Origin: Flavobacteriales bacterium TMED123
GTDB lineage: Bacteria > Bacteroidota > Bacteroidia > Flavobacteriales > BACL11
Reading direction: 5' to 3'
Length of the DNA stretch: 64,000 nt
Assembly: GCA_002170165.1 (NCBI GenBank)
Contig: NHFY01000013.1
Span: 1-64,000, forward strand
Shown piece after piece: positions 53,428-60,980 of the stretch. The notes beneath the pieces are model-generated. The model did not search any database. It saw only the letters and a list, made by a program, of their open reading frames with translations, and had not been told where the DNA came from. A program made the position numbers and the translations under genes. How positions within the stretch are numbered: the stretch's first letter is position 1; every line of letters begins with the position of its first letter.

Positions 53428-54078
53428 TTAATTAGACTCTATTAGTTTTCTATTTTTCATTCTTTGTATCCATATAAGAATGCCAACTGTAATAAGTGCC
53501 ATTGGAGGTAAGATCATCATTCCATTATTCGCATAAAAACCTCCATTCTCAATATACCATTCTAAAGGAATAACTTGTGTTCCAAATAATGTTCCTGACC
53601 CTAACAATTCTCTAAAAAATGCCACAACAATTAAAATAAATCCATACCCAAATGCATTACCTAAACCATCCAAAAATGCTTTGCCTGGAGTATTCCCTAA
53701 TGCAAATGCTTCAAGCCTTCCCATGATAATACAATTTGTAATAATTAATCCAACAAAAACTGACAGTTCTTTACTAACATCATAAACAAAAGCTTTCAAA
53801 ACCTCATCAACTAATATAACTAAAGTAGCTATAACTACCAGTTGTACAATTATTCTTATCCTAGACGGAATAAGATTACGTAATAAAGAAACTATAACAT
53901 TAGCCACGGAAAGCACAAAAAATACTGAAAGAGCCATTACTACAGCAGGCTCTAATTGAACTGTAATTGCAAGAGCAGAACAAATACCCAATACCTGAAC
54001 CGTAATAGGATTATTATCATCCAATGGGTCTGTTAGTAGCTTCCTGTTTTTCTTTGAAAATAAAGATTCTTTACTCAT
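53428..54078 (-). CDS. nqrD: Na+-translocating NADH:quinone reductase subunit D
   Basis: A 216-aa integral membrane subunit, homologous in fold to NqrE and facing the opposite way. Cys33 (VLGICSALAIT) and Cys116 (ITNCIIMGR) match the second half of the intramembrane Fe-S site. LGNTPGKAFLDGLGNAFGYGF marks NqrD. The gene overlaps nqrC by 8 bases. Confidence 0.96.
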   Translation of the reverse strand: MSKESLFSKKNRKLLTDPLDDNNPITVQVLGICSALAITVQLEPAVVMALSVFFVLSVANVIVSLLRNLIPSRIRIIVQLVVIATLVILVDEVLKAFVYDVSKELSVFVGLIITNCIIMGRLEAFALGNTPGKAFLDGLGNAFGYGFILIVVAFFRELLGSGTLFGTQVIPLEWYIENGGFYANNGMMILPPMALITVGILIWIQRMKNRKLIESN

Positions 54079-54841
54079 AATTAATTGTTGAATCGACTAT
54101 ACTAGAAACCGTATCCATTTCCGACATAACTGATTTCACCTCATTGTCTAGTTTCATTCTTTGCAGATAAGGAGAATACAAACTCAATCTCTCAGCAAGC
54201 ATATTAGTAACCCCATCTGATGTTATTGTCCCCCCAGAAATCCCATCTACAGCATGCATATCTGCAGGATCGGCACCTCCCTTAACAACAATAATTGAAA
54301 CCAATTTATCTGCTTCAAAAATACTCTTGCCTGCAAACTGATCTTCAAAAAAAGATCTATTAATCTCCGCTCCTAATCCAGGAGTCTCTGCCTTATGATC
54401 AAAAACAGCACCATAAACGGTATTAAAATCTTCTTCTAGAGCAATAAATCCCCATATTGGACCCCATAACCCTTTACCTAGTAAGGGAATAATATATTTT
54501 TTCTCTTGATCTACCTCACTAATAAATAACGGAAGTTGTTGATTGTCTTTATCCTTTTTTAATTCTTTTTTTAAATCAACATCAAAAGCCGATCCATCTA
54601 ATATTTCTCCTGTAGAATTAATAATAAGTTCTTCCTTGATATAAATAGGATAAATTAAGTTCGCAGAATCTCTTAAAATATTAACTCCTATTGAGCTTAA
54701 TATGTTTTGTTGTTTCTCTAATTCAATATTCTTATCTTGTAATGGTTTTAACTTAATGTATGTGCTAGATAATATAGCTGCGACAACTACCACCATAATA
54801 ATAGCGAAAATAAAAGTATATGTATTTTTATTTACATCCAT
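54071..54841 (-). CDS. nqrC: Na+-translocating NADH:quinone reductase subunit C
   Basis: A 256-aa subunit with one N-terminal membrane helix (about 8-28) and a periplasmic domain that carries covalent FMN. The flavinylation site is ISGGT, with the FMN-binding Thr at 205; most family members read SGAT, so the Ala-to-Gly change is notable. GLWGPIWGFIAL and HKAETPGLGAEI match the family. An ApbE-type flavin transferase needed for modification is not in the window. It overlaps nqrB by one base. Confidence 0.95.
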   Translation of the reverse strand: MDVNKNTYTFIFAIIMVVVVAAILSSTYIKLKPLQDKNIELEKQQNILSSIGVNILRDSANLIYPIYIKEELIINSTGEILDGSAFDVDLKKELKKDKDNQQLPLFISEVDQEKKYIIPLLGKGLWGPIWGFIALEEDFNTVYGAVFDHKAETPGLGAEINRSFFEDQFAGKSIFEADKLVSIIVVKGGADPADMHAVDGISGGTITSDGVTNMLAERLSLYSPYLQRMKLDNEVKSVMSEMDTVSSIVDSTINYE

Positions 54842-55989
54842 TAATTCTTCAATCTATTTATACGTTTTTTAATATTTGCAGCTATCACATAGTGATCTAT
54901 AAGTGGTGCAAAAACATTCATTAATAGTATAGCTAACATCATTCCTTCTGGATAAGCAGGGTTAAATATTCTGATAACAATCGCAAAGAACCCAACCAAG
55001 AGACCATAGATAATCTTACCTGTGTTTGTCTGAGATGCTGTCACAGGGTCTGTTGCCATAAATACAGCTCCAAATGCAAAACCTCCAATTAATAAATGTA
55101 TATGAGCAGGTGTACTCATCAACATGTTTATACCAAAATAATTAAATAAAAGAGCGGTTAAATAACCACCTATAAAAGTAGATAATATAATACGCCCACT
55201 TCCTATTCCTGTCAATAAAAGAAATACTGCACCCAGTAAAATAGCAATAACTGACGTTTCTCCTATAGAACCTGGCACAAATCCCATAAAAGCATCATAA
55301 GAGCTCCACATTAAACTTTCCCATGAAGACTTATTTGCTGCTAAAGATCCAAGTATTGTTTCTCCTGAATATCCATCTACTAACGCTCCATGTACCCATA
55401 CCTTATCACCTGACATGTAAGAAGGATATGCAAAGAACACGAAAGCTCTAGCTGTTAACGCTGGATTTAATATATTCATACCCGTACCTCCAAAGACTTC
55501 TTTGCCTATAATTACTGCAAATATTACAGAAATTGCTAACATCCATAAAGGCAAGTCAACTGGCATAATTAAAGGTATTAGCATTCCAGTAACTAAATAA
55601 CCCTCATTAACAGAGTGTCCTCTATATACGGCAAAAGCAAATTCAACAGTTAAACCAACAGCATAAGAAACTATAAGTAATGGTAAAAATTTCCAAAAAC
55701 CAAAAATTATATTATCTGTAAATGAAGGTTGTATACCTTTAGCTAAGTGATATTGGTCTCCAATATTCCAAATTCCAAAAAGTAGACAAGGTAATAAAGC
55801 AATTATTACAAATGCCATTGTTCTTTTGAGATCAATAGAATCTCTAATATGAGACCCCTTCTTAGTAGTATGATCTGGCACAAATAGAAAAGTTTCAAAA
55901 GCATCATAAGCAGGATATAACTTTTCTAGTTTCCCTCCTTTTTCAAAGTGAGGTTTAATAGTGTTTAATATATTCTTAAATAGTTTCAT
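54841..55989 (-). CDS. nqrB: Na+-translocating NADH:quinone reductase subunit B
   Basis: A 382-aa integral membrane subunit with about ten helices, carrying covalent FMN, riboflavin and much of the Na+ path. The FMN Thr is near residue 245 in VPGSIGETSVIAILLG. Other family stretches: NEGYLVTGMLIPLIMP, GKEVFGGTGMNILNPALTARAFVFFAYP and FMATDPVTASQT. I chose the ATG at 55989, which overlaps the nqrA stop (TGATG), rather than a TTG one codon earlier. Confidence 0.96.
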   Translation of the reverse strand: MKLFKNILNTIKPHFEKGGKLEKLYPAYDAFETFLFVPDHTTKKGSHIRDSIDLKRTMAFVIIALLPCLLFGIWNIGDQYHLAKGIQPSFTDNIIFGFWKFLPLLIVSYAVGLTVEFAFAVYRGHSVNEGYLVTGMLIPLIMPVDLPLWMLAISVIFAVIIGKEVFGGTGMNILNPALTARAFVFFAYPSYMSGDKVWVHGALVDGYSGETILGSLAANKSSWESLMWSSYDAFMGFVPGSIGETSVIAILLGAVFLLLTGIGSGRIILSTFIGGYLTALLFNYFGINMLMSTPAHIHLLIGGFAFGAVFMATDPVTASQTNTGKIIYGLLVGFFAIVIRIFNPAYPEGMMLAILLMNVFAPLIDHYVIAANIKKRINRLKN

Positions 55990-57341
55990 CAACTGTTTTC
56001 TTTCCTTACTAAATCTAATCCATAATTGACAATTGATTGAACTTCTGTTTTAGATGTACAAACAAATTCGCACAAAGCAAAATCTTCAGCAGACACCTCA
56101 TATATACCCAAATTCTCCATAAGATCAATATCTTCCATCATAATAGCTTTAACTAATTGATGTGGATAAATATTCATAGGAAATACTTTCTCATATTGAC
56201 CTGTAACAACATATGCTCTTTCTTCACCATGCATATTCGCATTTAAAGAATATTTTCTAGAAGGAAAAAGCCAAGAAGAAAATGCCCTGGAGGCGGAAAA
56301 TTTCTTCAAGCCAGGAAGAATCCAGCCAAAAAACTCTGAATTCTTACCCTCTTCAATAATAGTAATCATCGTATCATAAAAACCCATAGAATCATTACTC
56401 TCAATTCTTGTTCCTGTTAAAACATCACCAGAAATAATCCTATTTTCTCCTTCTTTAACATTATTATCAAGTAAATTATTTACTCTAGAGCCTAAAACAA
56501 CTCTATAATATCTTGGTTTAATTACTTGTGGTCCAGCAACAGCAATAATTCTAGACACATCATATTTTCCTTCAACAAATAATCGAGCAATAGTAATAAC
56601 ATCCTGAGGCTCTAAGTACCAGATAACATCACCTTTATTAATAGGATCTATATGATGTATTTGCACACCAACATTTCCTGCAGGATGAGGTCCGGATATT
56701 TTATTTATTTGCACATTCTTAGCTTGACTAAACACATTAGAAGAATTGGTATTTCCATCAATATTGAGGTGTGTTTTCCCTTCCGTTAGTTTTATAATAA
56801 AGTCTAATCCTTTTTGAAATAACTCTTCCATGCCGTATAAAGCAAAGTCATTATCAATAGCTAGTGGAGCTGAGTTGAATGCAGAGATAAAAATGGCTTT
56901 TGGAGTAACTGTTGGGTTAGCTACAATATCATAAGGTTTCTGGCGTACAAAAGGCCAAACACCCGCCTTTAGCATAGCATCAATTATTTGTTCACGAGAT
57001 AAATTAGCAGCATCTGCTTTAGCAAACTGCTCGTATTGCTGCTCAGCATCTGCTTTTACTACTACTTCAAGAATTCTTCTTTTAGCTCCTCTTTCAATAG
57101 CTACCACTTCACCGCTTACTGGAGAGCAATATTTAACTTGCAGCATGTATTTATCAGAAAATAAAACAGAGCCTGCTTTTACCTTATCGCCAACCCTTAC
57201 AAGCATTTTTGGCGTCATACCATGAAAATCAGTGGGCTTAACAACATATTTTTCAGAGGGCTTTATAGTAGCATAAACTTTGTTAGCTTCCCCAACTAAA
57301 TTGATGTTTAAACCTTTTTTTAATCTGATCTCTCTCGACAT
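55989..57341 (-). CDS. nqrA: Na+-translocating NADH:quinone reductase subunit A
   Basis: A 450-aa cytoplasmic-side subunit involved in quinone binding. The start MSREIRLKKGLNINLVGEA at 57341 matches family N-termini and the usual length of about 447; a longer reading would run through the promoter. Family stretches include VRVGDKVKAGSVLFSDK, CSPVSGEVVAIERGAKR and IHHIDPINKGDVIWYLEPQDVI. It heads the six-gene nqr operon. Its -7 box abuts that of the divergent T9SS plug gene. Confidence 0.96.
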   Translation of the reverse strand: MSREIRLKKGLNINLVGEANKVYATIKPSEKYVVKPTDFHGMTPKMLVRVGDKVKAGSVLFSDKYMLQVKYCSPVSGEVVAIERGAKRRILEVVVKADAEQQYEQFAKADAANLSREQIIDAMLKAGVWPFVRQKPYDIVANPTVTPKAIFISAFNSAPLAIDNDFALYGMEELFQKGLDFIIKLTEGKTHLNIDGNTNSSNVFSQAKNVQINKISGPHPAGNVGVQIHHIDPINKGDVIWYLEPQDVITIARLFVEGKYDVSRIIAVAGPQVIKPRYYRVVLGSRVNNLLDNNVKEGENRIISGDVLTGTRIESNDSMGFYDTMITIIEEGKNSEFFGWILPGLKKFSASRAFSSWLFPSRKYSLNANMHGEERAYVVTGQYEKVFPMNIYPHQLVKAIMMEDIDLMENLGIYEVSAEDFALCEFVCTSKTEVQSIVNYGLDLVRKENS

Positions 57342-57367
57342 TAAAAATAAATTAGATTTTTCGGCTG

Positions 57368-57375
57368 CAAACTTA
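57368..57375 (-). promoter_or_regulatory. -7 box for nqrA, back to back with the plug-gene box
   Basis: On the minus strand TAAGTTTG fits TAnnTTTG and ends 26 bases before the nqrA ATG. It directly touches the plus-strand box at 57376. Confidence 0.5.
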
Positions 57376-57383
57376 TAAATTTG
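57376..57383 (+). promoter_or_regulatory. -7 box for the T9SS plug gene
   Basis: TAAATTTG fits TAnnTTTG and ends 35 bases before the ATG at 57419. A candidate GTG start at 57383 would overlap this box, which favours the ATG at 57419. Confidence 0.5.
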
Positions 57384-57418
57384 TGCCAATTATTTATAAC
57401 TTTATAATAAAAATTGTA

Positions 57419-58759
57419 ATGCTATTTTTAAACTTTTTATTTTTCATTTTTTTTAACTCAATCTTACTTACCTCCTGCTTTAGTCAAAAAAAAATTTTAG
57501 ATAATGAATTCATTCAGAATGAGACAACATTTGTGCAGCCAAAACTAGAAGAAAAAGAAGTGATAGTTTTGCAAAATAAAGTAAGTGATGTAAATATAAA
57601 AACAGTGCTTTGTCATCAATTGCATGATGCGCTTTCTCTACCTATTATCAATTTAAACTCTGATGAAAAACTATTAATTAGTTTTGATGATCTGAATGCT
57701 GATGTTAAAGATTATTATTATACCATCATTCATTGTAATTCTGATTGGACTGCAAGTGATTTGATGCAGCCTGAATACATTAATGGATTCACTGAAGAAC
57801 GAATTATTGATTATTCTTTTTCTTTTAATACCATTCAAAAATATACTCACTATCAGTTTAAGTTCCCCACTATTAATATACGACCATTATTATCAGGGAA
57901 TTATGTGTTTAAGATCTATAATAAAAAAGAAGAAGTAATTATACAAAAGCGTTTTATGGTAATTGATACTCAACTTAGCATTGAAGCAAATGTAAAAAGG
58001 GCAACCATAATTGAAGATAGGAACACAAAACACGAGATTGACTTTACAATAAAACACGCTAATCTAGTTGTAGCTAATCCCTTCTCAGATATCAAAGTGC
58101 ATCTTAAACAAAATAATAAAGATGATAATACCATTACTGATTTGTCTCCTTTATTTGTGAAAAATGATGAATTGGTTTACGAATATGATAAAGGAAATAC
58201 TTTTTGGGGAAATAATGAGTTTCGGCATTTTGACATTAAAAGTTTGCGTTATCAGTCTGAACGAATAAAAGATATTGCATTTGATAGCACCAATTATCAT
58301 GTTTACTTATTTAATGATTACAAGCGCCCATTTGACCGTTACTCCATTGAGCCAGATATTAACGGAAAATTCCTCATTAAGTCACAAGAGGGATGGAAAT
58401 CTTCAATTGAGGCCGATTATGCTTTTGTACATTTCACTCTTCCTGTTGAATACATTAGTTATGGGAATTTATATGTGCTTGGCGCATTAACTGATTGGCA
58501 ACTGAAAGAGGAGTTTAAGCTAAAATATAATACAGTTAAAAAACAATACGAAAAAGCGGTATTGTTAAAGCAAGGGTATTATAATTATCATTATGCTTTA
58601 AATGATACTGCTACTAAAAGAGTTGATGTTTCTTTTATTGAGGGCACACATTATCAAACAAAAAACGATTACTATATTTATGTTTATTATCGAGCTGTTG
58701 GTGATAGATACGATCGCTTAGTTGGTTTTTTAAAAACCTCTTCTAAGGAGTTGTTTTAA
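57419..58759 (+). CDS. Type IX secretion system plug protein (DUF5103)
   Basis: A 446-aa exported protein. Its N-terminus is hydrophobic with a Cys in LLTSCFSQ, compatible with a lipoprotein. The beta-rich body with LLISFDDLNADVKDYYYTIIHCNSDWTASDLMQPEYINGFTEE near 80-125 and NVKRATIIEDRNTKHEIDFTIKHA matches the DUF5103 family now named T9SS plug protein, which occludes the SprA translocon pore in flavobacteria when no substrate is present. This fits the T9SS cargo proteins encoded at 18-25 kb. ATG at 57419 is chosen for the promoter position. It stands alone, divergent from nqr. Confidence 0.85.
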   Translation: MLFLNFLFFIFFNSILLTSCFSQKKILDNEFIQNETTFVQPKLEEKEVIVLQNKVSDVNIKTVLCHQLHDALSLPIINLNSDEKLLISFDDLNADVKDYYYTIIHCNSDWTASDLMQPEYINGFTEERIIDYSFSFNTIQKYTHYQFKFPTINIRPLLSGNYVFKIYNKKEEVIIQKRFMVIDTQLSIEANVKRATIIEDRNTKHEIDFTIKHANLVVANPFSDIKVHLKQNNKDDNTITDLSPLFVKNDELVYEYDKGNTFWGNNEFRHFDIKSLRYQSERIKDIAFDSTNYHVYLFNDYKRPFDRYSIEPDINGKFLIKSQEGWKSSIEADYAFVHFTLPVEYISYGNLYVLGALTDWQLKEEFKLKYNTVKKQYEKAVLLKQGYYNYHYALNDTATKRVDVSFIEGTHYQTKNDYYIYVYYRAVGDRYDRLVGFLKTSSKELF

Positions 58760-58829
58760 CTTCAAAGGACGCAAACAAAATAATGATTCACCTCAAAAAA
58801 TGCCTTTATAAATTGAATTAAGCAAGCTA

Positions 58830-58856
58830 AAATTATTTTTTTGTTTAATTTTAAGG
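58830..58856. terminator. Possible weak AT-only hairpin between convergent genes
   Basis: TAAAATTA pairs with TAATTTTA across a T-rich loop, followed by further A/T. It has no GC pairs and is only a weak candidate terminator between the plug gene and the convergent symporter. Confidence 0.25.
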
Positions 58857-58859
58857 ATC

Positions 58860-60302
58860 TTAGACCGTTTTTTTTCGTTTAGGAATACTAAGCAAACACA
58901 ATCCTAGAAAAGTGATTGCCCCATTAATGATTAACAGCTCAAAACCAATAGCTGGTATTTGTTTTTTTATAATATAGCAAATAATAGGAGATGATACGGC
59001 TACTAAAGGTACAAGCCTGTCCTTTACTTTCCATTGGGTGAAAAGCCCAAAACTATACAGTCCTAAAAGCGGCCCATAGGTGTATCCTGCTACAGTAAAC
59101 AAAGATTTTATTACGCTCTGATCATTTATCGCATTAAAAAGTAAAATAACCCCTAATAATACTACCGATAGAAATAAATGCGCATACTTACGGGTTTTAA
59201 TTTGTTGGTTAGGCTCTTGGTGTTGAAATTCCAAAATATCTACACAAAAAGAAGTAGTTAAAGAAGTAAGAGCAGAATCAGCAGAAGAATAAGCAGCAGC
59301 AATAATGCCTATAATAAACAAAATACCAACATATAGAGGTAAGCCAGAGTTTAATGCAATGTTTGGAAACAGCATGTCTGCATTTGCAGGTATTACAATA
59401 CCAAACTGATTTGAATATATATAAAGCAGTGCTCCTAAAGATAAAAATAACAAATCAACTATGATGAGAATACTACTGAAAACAAGCATATTTTTTTGTG
59501 CATCTTTCAGGTTTCTACAACTCAAGTTTTTTTGCATCTGATCTTGGTCCAAACCTGTCATTACTATAGCCATAAACATACCGGAAAAGAATTGCTTGAA
59601 GAAGTATTTACTATCTGTCCAGTCTTCAAAAAAGAAAGCTTTGGAATAGTCTGAATTTGCAATCGTTTGTGTTAAAGCAACAAAATTCAAATCCATACGA
59701 CTAGCCAATGTATAAGCAATGATTATAACAGTTGCCAGCATGAATGTTGTTTGTAGAGTATCTGTCCAAATGATCGTTTTGATGCCGCTTCTGTAAGTAT
59801 ACAGCCAAATAAGCGCAATAGTAATAATAACCGTTACCGCAAAAGGAATGTCCCAAGCATCAAATACCGCAAACTGCAATACGGTAGCTATTAAATACAA
59901 ACGAAAAGAAGCTCCAATAGTTCTAGAAAGTAAAAAGAAGGAAGAACCTGTTTTATATGCACTATTACCAAGTCGATCTTTCAGATAAGTGTATATGCTA
60001 GTGAGTTCTAAACGATAATAAAGTGGTAATAAAATTCTTGCAATAACAAAATACCCTACAAAAAAACCAAACACCATCTGCAAATAGCTGAATTGACTAC
60101 TGGCTACCCATCCTGGTACAGATATAAAGGTGATACCCGAAAGGGTTGTCCCTATCATACCATAAGCAACAATATACCAAGGAGAATTCCGATTTCCTAA
60201 AAAGAAAGTCTCATTACTATCATTCTTGCCTGTCAGGTAAGAGATTAAAAAAAGTAAACAAAAATAAAGAACAATACAGGTGATTATAATAATGGATGAC
60301 AT
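58860..60302 (-). CDS. Sodium:solute symporter (SSS family)
   Basis: A 480-aa inner-membrane transporter with about 13 helices. The N-terminus (NDSNETFFLGNRNSPWYIVAYGMIGTTLSGITFISVPGWV) is typical of the SSS family, with helix-1 Na+-site residues. Other marks: SSFFLLSRTIGASFRLYLIATVLQ, WTDTLQTTFM, and IIAAAYSSADSALTSLTTSFCVDI in the helix-8 Na+ site. The ATG at 60302 is chosen because a -7 box (TAGATTTG, 60327-60320) lies just upstream. It would use the sodium gradient made by Nqr. The transported solute is not known. Confidence 0.88.
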   Translation of the reverse strand: MSSIIIITCIVLYFCLLFLISYLTGKNDSNETFFLGNRNSPWYIVAYGMIGTTLSGITFISVPGWVASSQFSYLQMVFGFFVGYFVIARILLPLYYRLELTSIYTYLKDRLGNSAYKTGSSFFLLSRTIGASFRLYLIATVLQFAVFDAWDIPFAVTVIITIALIWLYTYRSGIKTIIWTDTLQTTFMLATVIIIAYTLASRMDLNFVALTQTIANSDYSKAFFFEDWTDSKYFFKQFFSGMFMAIVMTGLDQDQMQKNLSCRNLKDAQKNMLVFSSILIIVDLLFLSLGALLYIYSNQFGIVIPANADMLFPNIALNSGLPLYVGILFIIGIIAAAYSSADSALTSLTTSFCVDILEFQHQEPNQQIKTRKYAHLFLSVVLLGVILLFNAINDQSVIKSLFTVAGYTYGPLLGLYSFGLFTQWKVKDRLVPLVAVSSPIICYIIKKQIPAIGFELLIINGAITFLGLCLLSIPKRKKTV

Positions 60303-60319
60303 AGTGAATTGATTTTTTA

Positions 60320-60327
60320 CAAATCTA
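60320..60327 (-). promoter_or_regulatory. -7 box for the symporter
   Basis: On the minus strand TAGATTTG fits TAnnTTTG and ends 17 bases before the symporter ATG at 60302. It decides against the longer frame starting at 60404. Confidence 0.5.
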
Positions 60328-60349
60328 TCAGAATATTTAAGAATAGACC

Positions 60350-60357
60350 TATATTTG
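60350..60357 (+). promoter_or_regulatory. -7 box directly before recR
   Basis: TATATTTG fits TAnnTTTG and ends only 5 bases before the recR ATG at 60363, suggesting a leaderless or nearly leaderless message. Confidence 0.45.
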
Positions 60358-60362
60358 CAATT

Positions 60363-60980
60363 ATGAATTTTCCATCCAGACTTGTTGAAAAAGCGGTTAA
60401 TCAATTAGCCTCACTTCCAGGAATTGGAAAAAAAACTGCTTTACGGCTTGTACTCCATTTACTAAAAAAAGAAAAGGTGCAAGTAGAACAATTTGGAGCA
60501 TCATTTATCAATCTTATACAGAATATTAATTATTGTAAAGATTGTTTTTCTATTTCTGATTTGGCACTTTGTGAAGTTTGTTCTGATGAGAAAAGAGACA
60601 AAAGTTTAGTATGTGTTGTACAAGACATCCGAGTAATGATGGCAATTGAAAACACTATGCAATTCAAAGGAGTTTATCATGTTTTGGGAGGTCTCATCTC
60701 CCCTATTGATGGCATTGGACCTTCTGAGCTTAGAATTGAAGAATTGGTAGAAAAAGTAAAATCAGGAAAAATAAAAGAAGTAATTTTTGCGTTAAGTACT
60801 ACCATGCAAGGTGACACCACTAACTACTATCTGTTTAAAAGGCTTAAGGAGTTTAATATTGCTGTTTCTGTTATTGCAAGAGGTATTGCAATTGGAGATG
60901 AATTGGAATACACAGATGAAATCACGCTTGCATCAGCTATTTCAAGCCGATTGCCTTATGAAAATTCCTTTGTGAATTAA
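60363..60980 (+). CDS. recR: Recombination mediator protein RecR
   Basis: A 205-aa cytoplasmic DNA-repair protein that acts with RecF and RecO to load RecA at gaps. The helix-hairpin-helix LASLPGIGKKTALRLVLHLL opens the protein, followed by the C4 zinc finger (CKDCFSISDLALCEVC) and the TOPRIM domain (LVCVVQDIRVMMAIENT, GGLISPIDGIGP, ALSTTMQGDTTNYYL). The start MNFPSRLVEKAVNQLASLPGIG matches family N-termini. Its stop overlaps the GT2 fusion gene start (TAATG). Confidence 0.97.
   Translation: MNFPSRLVEKAVNQLASLPGIGKKTALRLVLHLLKKEKVQVEQFGASFINLIQNINYCKDCFSISDLALCEVCSDEKRDKSLVCVVQDIRVMMAIENTMQFKGVYHVLGGLISPIDGIGPSELRIEELVEKVKSGKIKEVIFALSTTMQGDTTNYYLFKRLKEFNIAVSVIARGIAIGDELEYTDEITLASAISSRLPYENSFVN

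Noticed and set aside
51495-57341. Rnf complex instead of Nqr
   Set aside because: Subunits A and F with the ferredoxin-FAD-NADH layout and the gene order A-B-C-D-E-F are those of Nqr; RnfB and RnfC types are absent.
58760-58859. Possible small gene in the 100-base gap after the plug gene
   Set aside because: No frame with a plausible start and more than a few codons; only an AT-rich weak hairpin is visible.
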